Below, piece by piece: positions 1-6,971 of a stretch of 64,000 nt of DNA. Under the pieces are notes generated by a model, which was given only the letters and a program-made list of their open reading frames with translations, made no database searches and had not been told where the DNA came from. Both the position numbers and the translations under genes were made by a program. Source of the DNA: JABDQW01 sp942492025 (GTDB taxonomy: Bacteria > Pseudomonadota > Gammaproteobacteria > SZUA-229); NCBI GenBank assembly GCA_942492025.1, contig CALODJ010000010.1, positions 593,639 to 657,638 on the forward strand, written 5' to 3'. Numbering within the stretch: position 1 is the first letter of the stretch; every line of letters starts with the position of its first letter.

Positions 1-1
1 C

Positions 2-394
2 GCAATCGGGATCTGGGGTCTGCGCATCGCTGTGGCGGTGGGCGTGGCCATTGGTATTGCACTGGGCAGCTATCGAATAGTCACCGGTACACCGTTGCAC
101 TATTACATCATCGTCGGCTATGTGGTGGTTATCGTCCAGACCTTTTTTGCACCGAAAATCATCGTGCCACTGGCTTATGATTCCGGAGGCGTGACCACAT
201 CAACGGTCACCGTACCTCTGGTGGCAGCACTTGGTCTGGGATTGGCAGAAACGGTGCCAGGGCGAAGCCCTCTGATAGATGGTTTCGGTTTGATCGCCTT
301 TGCCAGTCTGTTTCCGATGATTTCGGTGATGGCCTACGCGCAGTTGTCTGAATTCAGAGCAAATCGCGAAAAGAAAAGGCGCGAGAAGGACTGA
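2..394 (+). CDS. DUF1538 family membrane protein, C-terminal part (runs off left edge)
   Basis: The frame is open from base 2 to a TGA at 392-394, so only the last ~130 residues of a longer protein are present. A GTG at 32 is an internal codon rather than a convincing start. About four hydrophobic segments are visible, with the conserved-looking stretch AYDSGGVTTSTVTVPLVAAL in the middle and a charged cytoplasmic tail (REKKRREKD). I recognise this as the end of a DUF1538 protein, a polytopic inner-membrane family with two repeated domains and no settled substrate. The P-II-like gene 95 bp downstream and the CBS gene overlapping it are the usual company of this family and suggest a transporter under nucleotide control. 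That role is inference. Confidence 0.75.
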   Translation, partial: AIGIWGLRIAVAVGVAIGIALGSYRIVTGTPLHYYIIVGYVVVIVQTFFAPKIIVPLAYDSGGVTTSTVTVPLVAALGLGLAETVPGRSPLIDGFGLIAFASLFPMISVMAYAQLSEFRANREKKRREKD

Positions 395-489
395 TCCGCC
401 GAACCCATATAAAACCCGGCCGTGATGTACGAGAATATGAGTCATATTTTGAATAACTTAAGCGATGGGAATGTAACGAGAGGTTTGTT

Positions 490-840
490 ATGCATTTCAA
501 ATTACTGATTGCCTTTGTCGAAGACAACAAGAGTGAAAAGGTTATGGATGCCGCGAGACAGGCGGGTGCTACCGGCGCGACTGTCATTAATAACGCACGG
601 GGCGAAGGTCTGCTACAAAGCAAAACATTTTTTGGCTTGTCGCTGGAAACACAACGTGATGTTGTGCTGTTTCTGGTTGAGCAGCACCTCAGCAGAAGCA
701 TACTGGAGAAAATCTGTGATGTCGGCGAATTCGAGTCTTCGCCCGGTAGTGGCATTGCCATCCAGATCGATGTCGAAGACGCGGTAGGCGTGTCTCATCA
801 GATTGAAAAACTGGAAGCGCTTGTGGAGACCGAGATATGA
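490..840 (+). CDS. P-II-like signalling protein (116 aa)
   Basis: A small soluble protein with the P-II (GlnB) ferredoxin-like layout: strand MHFKLLIAFVED, helix, the GATGATVINNARG segment that corresponds to GATV before the T-loop, and a late GSGIAIQIDVEDAVGV that mirrors the GDGKIFV..VEDAV strand of true P-II proteins. The T-loop is replaced by a shorter hydrophobic stretch (TFFGLSLETQRDVVLFLV), and the uridylylated tyrosine region is missing, so control by GlnD is unlikely. A GAGAGG ribosome-binding site precedes the ATG. It lies between the DUF1538 gene and the CBS gene, whose start overlaps its stop. It probably binds an adenine nucleotide and acts on the DUF1538 protein, but the ligand is unknown. 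Confidence 0.8.
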   Translation: MHFKLLIAFVEDNKSEKVMDAARQAGATGATVINNARGEGLLQSKTFFGLSLETQRDVVLFLVEQHLSRSILEKICDVGEFESSPGSGIAIQIDVEDAVGVSHQIEKLEALVETEI

Positions 841-1247
841 GCGAAAAAAAGATAACACGCGTACGCGATGTCATGAAAACGAACTTTGACCTGGTGGATG
901 GCCGCATAACCGTGATGGAAGCATTGAAAAGAATGAAACACGTTGACACAAAATCGTTGATCGTCGATAAACGTCACGAGGACGATGAGTATGGCATGCT
1001 GCTGCTGTCCGATGTTGCCAAGCAAGTGCTGGGTATGGACCGCTCGCCGGAACGAATCAACGTGTACGAAATTATGTCCAAGCCGGTACTGTCGGTCGAT
1101 CCGGCGATGGATATACGTTATTGCGCGCGCTATTTCGAACGTTTCGGCCTGACGCGCGCGCCAGTGATTGAAGACGGTAAAGTTGTTGGGATCGTCAGCT
1201 ATACCGATATGGTCATGAAAGGTATGGTCAAATTTGATCAATCATAA
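837..1247 (+). CDS. Tandem CBS-domain protein (136 aa)
   Basis: Two CBS motifs fill the protein: residues ~8-65 (VRDVMKTNFDLVDGRITVMEALKRM) and ~75-130 (IMSKPVLSVDPAMDIRYCARY...APVIEDGKVVGIVSYTDM). A CBS pair normally folds as a Bateman module that binds AMP, ATP or a related nucleotide. The ATG overlaps the P-II-like stop codon (ATGA), so the two are probably translationally coupled. No catalytic domain is attached, so this looks like a stand-alone sensor subunit for the DUF1538/P-II module. The 3' end overlaps the end of convergent folD by 6 bp. Confidence 0.85.
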   Translation: MSEKKITRVRDVMKTNFDLVDGRITVMEALKRMKHVDTKSLIVDKRHEDDEYGMLLLSDVAKQVLGMDRSPERINVYEIMSKPVLSVDPAMDIRYCARYFERFGLTRAPVIEDGKVVGIVSYTDMVMKGMVKFDQS

Positions 1248-2102
1248 GACTGAGTCGTGTCGGCTCGCCGCTTCCAGCGTGTTGCGCAGCAAGACTGCGA
1301 CCGTCATGGGGCCTACGCCCCCGGGCACGGGTGTGATCCAGGCTGCGCGTTCAGAAGCGCTTGCAAAATCCACATCACCCGTCAATGAGCCGTCATCTTG
1401 CCGGTTGATGCCCACGTCAATCACCGTAGCACCGGGTTTAACCCATTCGCCTTTGACGATGCCGGGTTTGCCGACAGCCACGACCAGGATATCGGCCTTG
1501 CTCACATACTCCTCGAGATCACCGGTAAAGCGATGGCACACCGTTGTGGTAGCGCCGGCCAGTAAGAGTTCGAGACACATTGGACGCCCAACGATATTCG
1601 ATGCACCGACTATAACCGCATGGCGACCCTTGTATGTCTCACCGATATGATCGAGCAGCATAATAATGCCCCAGGGCGTGCAGGGGCGTAGCAGAGGATT
1701 TCGCTGCGTCAGGCGACCAATATTGTACGGATGAAAACCGTCGACATCCTTGTCAGGGTGGATGGCGTCAATGATGATGGCTTCGTTGATCTGTGGTGGT
1801 AATGGCAGTTGCACCAGAATACCGTCGATCGCCTCATTGCTGTTCAGTTCGTCGATCAGATCGAGCAGGTCTTGCTGGCTGGTATCAGCCGGTAAATCGA
1901 AGGCGCTGGAGACGATGCCTGCATGCTCACAGGCTTCACGCTTCTTGCGCACATAGACCCGGGAAGCGTGATCCTCACCAACCAGTACGACCGCCAGTCC
2001 GGGCGCGCGGTGGCCTTTGGCGATGCGTTCAGCGATGCCATTGCGAACCGATTCGCGTATTTCTGCAGCTATCTGTTTTCCGTCTATTATCTTCGCGGAC
2101 AT
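1242..2102 (-). CDS. folD: Bifunctional methylenetetrahydrofolate dehydrogenase/cyclohydrolase FolD
   Basis: The product (286 aa, normal length) interconverts 5,10-methylene-, methenyl- and 10-formyl-tetrahydrofolate in the cytoplasm, supplying one-carbon units for purines and fMet-tRNA. The active-site Tyr50 and Lys54 lie in SRVYVRKK, the VDGFHP segment is near residue 120, the Rossmann motif VIVGASNIVGRP is near 165, and the signature PGGVGPMT starts at residue 260. The ATG at 2102 gives the standard N-terminus MSAKIIDGK. The gene is transcribed away from the tRNA cluster and ends inside the end of the CBS gene. Confidence 0.97.
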   Translation of the reverse strand: MSAKIIDGKQIAAEIRESVRNGIAERIAKGHRAPGLAVVLVGEDHASRVYVRKKREACEHAGIVSSAFDLPADTSQQDLLDLIDELNSNEAIDGILVQLPLPPQINEAIIIDAIHPDKDVDGFHPYNIGRLTQRNPLLRPCTPWGIIMLLDHIGETYKGRHAVIVGASNIVGRPMCLELLLAGATTTVCHRFTGDLEEYVSKADILVVAVGKPGIVKGEWVKPGATVIDVGINRQDDGSLTGDVDFASASERAAWITPVPGGVGPMTVAVLLRNTLEAASRHDSVL

Positions 2103-2210
2103 GCGGTCTCAGCCAGTTTTGTGGGCGGGGCCGATTCTCTCATGTCGACTGCTATTGCCACAAGATACTTGTTATTATTTCACCGACGAGCGGCGTTTTA
2201 CGGTGGAATC

Positions 2211-2239
2211 TTGACCCTGTGCCGCACAGCGCGTAATAT
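2211..2239 (+). promoter_or_regulatory. Sigma-70 promoter of the tRNA cluster
   Basis: TTGACC (2211-2216) and TAATAT (2234-2239) are separated by exactly 17 bp. The predicted start, near 2246, is about 22 nt before the first (broken) tRNA-Pro copy. A GC-rich stretch follows the -10. No comparably good promoter is visible between the broken and intact tRNA-Pro genes, so this one probably drives the whole Pro-Arg-His-Lys cluster. Confidence 0.6.
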
Positions 2240-2267
2240 CGCGCCTCTTGCGCATATGCAAATAGAT

Positions 2268-2413
2268 CGGGGTATAGCGCAGTCTGGTAACGCGCCTGCT
2301 TTGGGAGCAGGATGTCGGGAGTTCGACAAAATCGCCGGGAGTGATTTTGAACGCACGAAGTGCGGCCCGCAGGGCGGAGGGCAGGAAGCCCGGAGTAATC
2401 TCTCTACCCTGCC
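2268..2413 (+). pseudogene. Broken tRNA-Pro(UGG) copy interrupted in the T-loop
   Basis: Bases 2268-2326 repeat the intact tRNA-Pro at 2497 with a single substitution (D-loop, G to A), including the TGG anticodon. After TTCGA in the T-loop the match stops, about 71 foreign bases follow (2327-2397), and the match then resumes as ATCTCTCTACCC to CCA at 2411-2413. The acceptor 3' strand is TACCCTG, which still pairs with CGGGGTA through one G.U, but the discriminator base before CCA is missing. It is therefore a duplicated and decayed tRNA gene, placed first after the cluster promoter. A perfect 8-bp hairpin (GCCAATGT/ACATTGGC, 2411-2429) begins at its CCA end. Confidence 0.8.
2327..2397 (+). 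repeat. Tandem-hairpin insert within the broken tRNA-Pro
   Basis: The insert is almost entirely short inverted repeats in series: CAAAATC/GATTTTG (2327-2333 with 2343-2349), CGCAC/GTGCG (2352-2356 with 2360-2364), GCCC/GGGC (2365-2368 with 2372-2375) and GGGC/GCCC (2379-2382 with 2388-2391). The pentamer GGAGT occurs both just before the interruption (tRNA T-stem) and at the insert's right end, which could mark microhomology. It has no coding potential that I trust. It looks like a mobile palindromic repeat, and I see no second copy in the window. Confidence 0.6.
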
Positions 2414-2496
2414 AATGTGTAACATTGGCGAACCCTGTAATGGATGCGCAGTATCATAGGATACGGTATGAGGCTGTATCAAGAAACGAAAGAATG

Positions 2497-2573
2497 CGGG
2501 GTATAGCGCAGTCTGGTAGCGCGCCTGCTTTGGGAGCAGGATGTCGGGAGTTCGAATCTCTCTACCCCGACCA
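2497..2573 (+). tRNA. tRNA-Pro (UGG)
   Basis: A complete cloverleaf of 77 nt with encoded CCA: acceptor CGGGGTA pairing with TACCCCG, anticodon stem CCTGC/GCAGG, loop TTTGGGA with anticodon TGG at 2531-2533, T-loop TTCGAAT and discriminator A. It reads CCA and, by wobble, other proline codons. It is the functional counterpart of the broken copy 230 bp upstream and the first working gene of the cluster. Confidence 0.95.
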
Positions 2574-2621
2574 AAATAGAGTAGTAGTTAGCCAAATCCC
2601 GGTAACTGTTACTCCAATTAA

Positions 2622-2959
2622 GCGCCCGTAGCTCAGCTGGATAGAGCATCGGCCTTTAAGCGCACACAATAGTGTGCAACCTGGAGCCTTTACAGGGAAT
2701 TGACCTATTTGGGAGAACCTGTAAAGTGGATCGCACTGTATCGGGGAAACCTTAGCAGCTGGAAGCGCTCAGGCTGATGGCAATCCCGAGGAAACCTGCG
2801 TCAAGGGCAGCATCTGGGATCCGTAGAGACTATACGTGCGACACCTGCGATGGTGAAGAGATAGTCCAGACCACAAACCCGTAATAATATGGGGCGTCGA
2901 AAGGCGTAGATGGTAAGCTAAGCCGAGGGTCGCAGGTTCGAATCCTGCCGGGCGCGCCA
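2622..2959 (+). tRNA. tRNA-Arg (UCU) split by an intron
   Basis: Exon 1 (2622-2656) runs from acceptor GCGCCCG through the D-arm to anticodon stem TCGGC, C32, T33 and T34. Exon 2 (2918-2959) continues with C35, T36, AA and the stem strand GCCGA, the T-arm GTTCGAATC, acceptor CGGGCGC, discriminator G and CCA. Joined, they give a perfect 77-nt tRNA with loop CTTCTAA and anticodon UCU, which reads AGA/AGG. The 261-bp interruption therefore falls between anticodon positions 34 and 35. The transcript must be spliced to be functional. Confidence 0.93.
2657..2917 (+). ncRNA. Group I self-splicing intron in tRNA-Arg
   Basis: The 261-nt intron follows a U (T2656) and ends in G (2917), as group I introns do. 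Core signatures are visible. The segment GATGGCAATCCCGAGG resembles the P4-P5 region of tRNA introns. GTAGAGACTAT (2823-2833) is followed by AGATAGTCC, giving the P7 helix GACTAT/ATAGTC (2828-2833 with 2861-2866) around a CACC/GGTG P8-like hairpin. A hairpin GCACAC/GTGTGC lies near the 5' end. It contains no open frame for a homing endonuclease. Bacterial group I introns at this kind of anticodon-loop site are known from cyanobacterial tRNA-Leu, Azoarcus tRNA-Ile and Agrobacterium tRNA-Arg. Confidence 0.9.
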
Positions 2960-2983
2960 TATAATGGAATATTTTAATACAAT

Positions 2984-3060
2984 GGTGGGTGTAGCTCAGT
3001 TGGTAGAGCCCTGGATTGTGATTCCAGTCGTCGTGGGTTCAAATCCCATCACTCACCCCA
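2984..3060 (+). tRNA. tRNA-His (GUG)
   Basis: A 77-nt cloverleaf counting the extra G at position -1 (2984), which faces a C discriminator, the identity signature of tRNA-His. The anticodon stem is CTGGA/TCCAG, the loop TTGTGAT, and the anticodon GTG is at 3018-3020. The acceptor GTGGGTG pairs with CACTCAC, and CCA is encoded. It lies 24 nt after tRNA-Arg and 6 nt before tRNA-Lys. Confidence 0.95.
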
Positions 3061-3066
3061 TACATT

Positions 3067-3142
3067 GGGTCATTAGCTCAGTTGGTAGAGCAGGAGACTC
3101 TTAATCTCTTGGTCCGGGGTTCGAGTCCCTGATGACCCACCA
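3067..3142 (+). tRNA. tRNA-Lys (CUU)
   Basis: A 76-nt cloverleaf with encoded CCA: acceptor GGGTCAT/ATGACCC, discriminator A, anticodon stem GGAGA/TCTCT, loop CTCTTAA with anticodon CTT at 3100-3102. It reads AAG. It is the last tRNA of the cluster. Beyond it only a weak hairpin and remnants of an insertion sequence follow. Confidence 0.93.
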
Positions 3143-3489
3143 ATAATATCAATGCATTACAAGGATGTATTAGCATTGTCTTATCAAGTTTAGGAGCACG
3201 TTTAGGAACAAATTGCTGTTCAATTTGCGGGTTTCTCTATTTCTGGTTTAACTCTGTAACGGTTTTTCATGGCTTCGGTCTTGGCCGGTCAGTCGATCAT
3301 CTTCTGCGTCAGTGTGCGCTTTCCGCTTCGAATCATGCAGGGCGAATGGTTCAATGCCTTTTTCAACACAGCGTTTTCTGAGGTGCTGCATTGTCCTTCA
3401 CGATAAATCGTACTACCTGATATTCTTCTCGTAAGAGACGTCAATCTCGAATCTTTAGTCATCGTTACTGCCAAAGAGAATCCAGAGCC
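3143..3489. other. Gene-free stretch, outer part of a decayed insertion sequence
   Basis: No credible gene. From about 3388 to 3489 the sequence is similar to 7190-7296 (shared blocks such as TGTCCTTC, CTGATATT or TTGATATT, and GCCAAAGAGAATC) and leads into the transposase start in both places, so this is the 5' non-coding end of the element. The 3143-3380 part shows only a weak hairpin directly after tRNA-Lys. Confidence 0.5.
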
Positions 3490-4521
3490 ATGAGAACGCT
3501 TATTTGTGTGCTGGTCGCATTTGTGTCCACCCTGTTTCGCTCTCGGCTTACGCTGCAACTTGAGAATGCGGGATTGCGGCATCAGCTCACCGTCTATCAG
3601 CCCATAATCAAGCGCCCACGGATTAGTACAGGAGGCCGTATTCTCTGGTCCTGGCTCTCACGCCACTGGCGTGGCTGGCGGAATGCGTTGGTCATAGTCC
3701 AGCCCGGAACCGTGATTGCCTGGCAGCGTAAGCGCTTTCGCGATCATTGGGCCAAACTGTGCAAGCAGGGCAGGCCCGGCAGACCACCTGTATCAGAAGA
3801 AATCAGAGCATTGATTCGCAAGATGTCGGAAGCTAACACCGGCTGGGGTGTTCGCCACGGAGTGTTGGGGAGTTGCGTGAACTCGGCATTGATGTTGCTA
3901 AATCGACCGTGGAAAAGTATCGGGTGCGAGCCAAAAAAACCGCCGCCTCCAACATGAAAAGCTTTTCTGAAGAAGCATGTCAGGGACTTGGTGTCTATCG
4001 ATTTCTTCGTGGTACCAACCGTGAGATTCAAGGTATTGTTCGTGTTGGTGGTGCTCGCCCAAAATCGTCGCAAGGTTGTGCATTTCAATGTCACCGAGCA
4101 TCCGACGGCGCAGTGGACGGGTCAGCAAATCATTGAAGCTTTTCCGTGGGATACGGCACCCCGATATCTACCGCGGGATCGGGATGGTATATACGGTACC
4201 CAGTTCCAGCGGAGAGTCGAAAGCATGGGCATCGAAGAGGTGCTCACTGCGCCGCGAAGCCCTTGGCAGAATGCGTTTGTGGAACGCGTGATCGGTAGCA
4301 TTCGGCGTGATTGCCTGGACCATGCCATCGTGTTGAACGAACGTCATCTTTAACGAGTCTTGACGAGCTATTTCAACTATTATCATCGTTGGCGCACGCA
4401 TCTGTCGTTAGCGATGGATAGCCCAGAATCGCGATCGGTGCAGCTGCCCGCACATGGAAATGTCGTAGAATTTCCAGAAGTCGGTGGACTACATCATCAT
4501 TATGAACGGTTGGCGGCATAA
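3490..4521 (+). pseudogene. Decayed DDE (integrase-core) transposase
   Basis: Three frames together encode one transposase. Residues MRTLICVLVAFVSTLFRSRL to about 3860 are in the first frame. The match moves to a second frame over 3873-3950 (LGIDVAKSTVEKYRVRAKK) and to a third from about 3960 (VSIDFFVVPTVRFKVLFVLVV). The integrase core keeps its acidic residues (Asp in SIDFF, Asp in RDRDGIYG, Glu in FVERVIGS). A TAA at 4351-4353 interrupts the third frame, which then continues (RVLTSYFNYYHRWRTHLSL...) to the natural end at 4521. Two frameshifts plus a stop make it inactive. The family is usually annotated as an integrase-core IS transposase. Confidence 0.85.
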
Positions 4522-4551
4522 TAACGTGTGATACGAGTTTTCGGGAGGCAC

Positions 4552-4592
4552 AGGTGGTCAGTCGCCATATCTCCGAACGAGGCCTGCGTGCT
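4552..4592 (+). repeat. IS-associated sequence, also found at 6972-7015
   Basis: About 41 bp (GGTGGTCAG.CG.CATAT..CCGAACGAGGCCT) just past the transposase recur at 6975-7015 with roughly 85% identity by eye. This suggests that the 3' non-coding end of the same insertion sequence is preserved at both places. No exact terminal repeat could be assigned. Confidence 0.45.
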
Positions 4593-4678
4593 TTTCTCAG
4601 CGTAGTGCTGTTTCTGATCGGCCTACGTTATATTGGTCTGGTGTGAACAATCACGGCAATAACGGCAGTAGCGTCGCC

Positions 4679-5671
4679 TTAGCTGCGAATAAAGTATGTG
4701 TGATAGATATGCATGGCCGCGACCAGTGTCGCGAGAATAATCACCCAAAAACTGATGTAGGCCAACATCGATTGGCGCGCCTTGGTTTTCTCTAACCAGG
4801 TACGTGGTTTGACCCCTTTCAATAACAGCACCAGCTTCGCAGACAAATTCACACAAACCACATTCACAGCCAACAACAAACCGGCACCCATCGCCAGATG
4901 GAAATTGCCGCTGGCGGTCATCAAGCCCAGTGTCGCGGTGGGCGGTAAGATCGCAACAGCGACCATGACCCCTACCAGCGCGCTGGATAAACCAGTGGTC
5001 AGCGACAAAATCGCGGCGGCGCCCGACACCAATGCCAGCACGATGCCATCCAGTCCGACATCGGTGCGCGCCATCAATTCGCGCGATTCGATATTGACCG
5101 GCCAGAATAGACCAATCAACAGGGCCAGACTCAGCGCCAGCAGCATGCCAGCCAGGTTGGTTTTAAGGGCGCGCGCAATTAACACACGGTCACCAAGGGC
5201 CGTGCCGAATGCCAACGCGATGTTGGGTCCAAGTAACGGTGCAATAACCATGGCACCGATCACCACTGCTACGTTATCTTCGATGAGACCAATGGTGGCT
5301 ACAATTGTGGAGAACACCACAAGAAGTAGATAGTTGGTGTCCAGGCGCGCCCCGGCTTCCACATTAGTGTATATTTCCTCGCGTGCCCGTGTGCCGGCAT
5401 ATTTCTTTTCCTTCGCTTCCGCTTCTTCCGAGCGGGGAATAATTGCCTCAACCGGTTTGATCAAGATGCGCCAGTTCTCCGAACCCGATAGCGACGACTG
5501 AATCGCATCGATGATGGTTTGTGTTTTCTCCGGCTGTACCACTAGATGCATACTGCAACGCGTTTCTTCCTCACCATGACCGATCCAGCACTCGAGGAGT
5601 TCATGCTGTTCGGCAATGCTTCGGATCGTATCGGCATGGCCGCAATCGGTAAGGATTTCTATGATGCGCAT
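4679..5671 (-). CDS. DUF389 family membrane protein (TIGR00341-like)
   Basis: A 330-residue protein. The N-terminal ~110 residues form a soluble region (MRIIEILTDCGHADTIRSIAEQ...), followed by about six transmembrane segments with the typical GAMVIAPLLGPNIALAFGTALGD and VAVAILPPTATLGLMTASG motifs. This is the DUF389 / TIGR00341 'uncharacterised hydrophobic domain' family of inner-membrane proteins, with no agreed function. It stands alone between IS debris on one side and a repeat-rich gap on the other. A TATAAT at 5717-5712 (minus strand) could serve as its -10, without a good -35. Confidence 0.85.
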   Translation of the reverse strand: MRIIEILTDCGHADTIRSIAEQHELLECWIGHGEEETRCSMHLVVQPEKTQTIIDAIQSSLSGSENWRILIKPVEAIIPRSEEAEAKEKKYAGTRAREEIYTNVEAGARLDTNYLLLVVFSTIVATIGLIEDNVAVVIGAMVIAPLLGPNIALAFGTALGDRVLIARALKTNLAGMLLALSLALLIGLFWPVNIESRELMARTDVGLDGIVLALVSGAAAILSLTTGLSSALVGVMVAVAILPPTATLGLMTASGNFHLAMGAGLLLAVNVVCVNLSAKLVLLLKGVKPRTWLEKTKARQSMLAYISFWVIILATLVAAMHIYHTYFIRS

Positions 5672-6053
5672 TCAACGGGCTCTTGAGCATTTGGGTGTCT
5701 ATGGAGACATTATTATAACTAAGGATATGAACAGATTGCCTGCGAGTACAATGTAGTTTGTCTGAGTACAATGTGGTTTGTCGTGAATTCGGCACTACTG
5801 GCTGTGATTTATCACCAGGATCACAGTTCAGGCTGGCCTTCGTGTCCTGACCCCGGCTATTGCAAGAAGGCGGGTACACGATGTTCGGGATGAGCCGTTG
5901 TCTCAAGCGGAAACGATCAATTTGTCAGGATATTATCCGGTGACAGTTTGTTCTATTTGGTTTTAGGAACAATATGTTGTCTGGAACAAAATATCGCGGC
6001 AGCCCCGAAGGGGGTGAGTGTCATGGATGAGACGAATAACTTGGCGTCGCATC

Positions 6054-6110
6054 TTGAACGACCCCCCTTGATCCATAGCTAAAGCTATGAATCAGCGGGC
6101 GATCGTTCAA
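6054..6110. repeat. Imperfect 57-nt hairpin
   Basis: The left arm starts TTGAACGACCCCCCTTGATC and the right arm ends GGGCGATCGTTCAA. They meet at a perfect inner stem CATAGCT-AA-AGCTATG. The arms of about 27 bases pair imperfectly around a 2-nt loop. No T-run follows, so it does not look like an intrinsic terminator. Confidence 0.5.
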
Positions 6111-6165
6111 CCTGCTTAGCCAACTTGCCCTTAGAATCCAGATCCTTGGTGTAATACCCGGGCGG

Positions 6166-6276
6166 AGCTTGCTTTACACTCAAATCGTAGCTATGGCTAC
6201 GCTTTTCACTCCAGAGTGGCGCTTTCGGATACGATTCCTGTGCCTGCACTGTCATTCTAGTGAGACATCCGGGCTG
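6166..6276 (-). repeat. Palindromic dispersed repeat, copy B
   Basis: About 110 bp align well with the reverse complement of 7322-7436. Shared blocks are AGCTTGCT..(T)CACTCAAA, CGTAGCTAT.GCTACGCTTTTC, CTCCAGAG.GGCGCTT, TCCTG.GCCTGC and a terminal CGGGCT. The core CGTAGC/GCTACG is itself palindromic. The copy ends 2 nt from the stop codon of the outer-membrane barrel gene. Confidence 0.65.
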
Positions 6277-6278
6277 TT

Positions 6279-6809
6279 TCAGAAGTTGAAACCCAAGCCG
6301 AACACATACTGCCAGGCACCTTTGTCGAAGTTATCTTCGGCGCTGTCGGAGCTATCGAAAAAGAACTGATATTCGCCACGAGCCAGTATGAAGGTGTCTT
6401 CCAAGACGTAGTACTTCAAGCCCAATTCCAAACCGGCTATGCCGGTATTGTTGACGCCGTCACCGTAGACTAAACCAAGGCTTGAGCCGACGAATGGACG
6501 AGCTGCACCCTGTAAAAAGTGATAATCCAGATAACCGCGGGTGCTGCCGTTCCAGAAATCATCGGACAGGCCTTGGCCTTCGACATCGGCATAGTTGACG
6601 CTCTGGCGAAAACCCCAAACAAACTTCTCGGTGCGATACCAGCCGATGTCTGCAGAGAGGCCAAAGCTGCTGTTGTTGAAATCCTTGTCACTGCTTCCTG
6701 TGCCGGAAAGGGTAAACTCTCGGTCCCCTGCTTCCGGCCCCACGCTCTGTGCAAACGCCAGTGCCGGCAGAGTCGCAAGTGTGATGGCGATGAGAATATA
6801 CTTTTTCAT
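6279..6809 (-). CDS. Small outer-membrane beta-barrel protein (176 aa)
   Basis: A clear Sec signal peptide (MKKYILIAITLATLPALAFA, cleavage before QS) is followed by alternating short strands and acidic turns (WYRTEKFVWGFRQSVNY, TRGYLDYHFL, FVGSSLGLVYGD, LELGLKYYVL, TFILARGEYQFFFD), and the protein ends ...WQYVFGLGFNF. A terminal Phe is the usual BAM recognition signal. The length suits an eight-stranded barrel of the OmpA-like/OmpW-like kind. No ligand can be inferred. The gene is monocistronic, with repeat copy B abutting its 3' end. Confidence 0.8.
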   Translation of the reverse strand: MKKYILIAITLATLPALAFAQSVGPEAGDREFTLSGTGSSDKDFNNSSFGLSADIGWYRTEKFVWGFRQSVNYADVEGQGLSDDFWNGSTRGYLDYHFLQGAARPFVGSSLGLVYGDGVNNTGIAGLELGLKYYVLEDTFILARGEYQFFFDSSDSAEDNFDKGAWQYVFGLGFNF

Positions 6810-6971
6810 TTAGAAACACCTCGTTGAGTTATGTTAGTGGATACTCTGAATAGGTAGACTTGGGCCCAACAAAAATAGTCACACAGACAGCCGACATTAC
6901 TTGATGAGAATGAAACGAAACGGGTTTTGCTTTTGATTGTGACTAACTTGGTGTTTCTGACGGCTCTGGGC

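Larger units (their letters stand above)
5672..6278. other. Repeat-rich gene-free region
   Basis: No credible gene in 607 bp. It holds two tandem 20-bp copies of GAGTACAATGTRGTTTGTCK (5744-5763, 5764-5783), a stretch at 5815-5850 (GGATCACAGTTCAGGCTGGC) whose reverse complement recurs at 7440-7465, an imperfect long hairpin (6054-6110), and a palindromic repeat (6166-6276) shared with 7322-7446. It looks like an accumulation site of small mobile repeats. Confidence 0.55.

Noticed and set aside
1923..2459. Plus-strand 178-codon open frame across the folD start and the broken tRNA-Pro
   Set aside because: It overlaps folD, the tRNA promoter and the tRNA copy, and has no ribosome-binding site or protein-like composition.
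2769..2960. Minus-strand open frame starting MARPAGFEPATLGL across the tRNA-Arg
   Set aside because: It is the antisense of the tRNA-Arg 3' exon and intron. This translation is a well-known artefact of tRNA genes.
5744..5783. Two tandem 20-bp repeats as the start of a CRISPR array
   Set aside because: The copies are directly adjacent without spacers, there are only two, and no cas gene is in the window.
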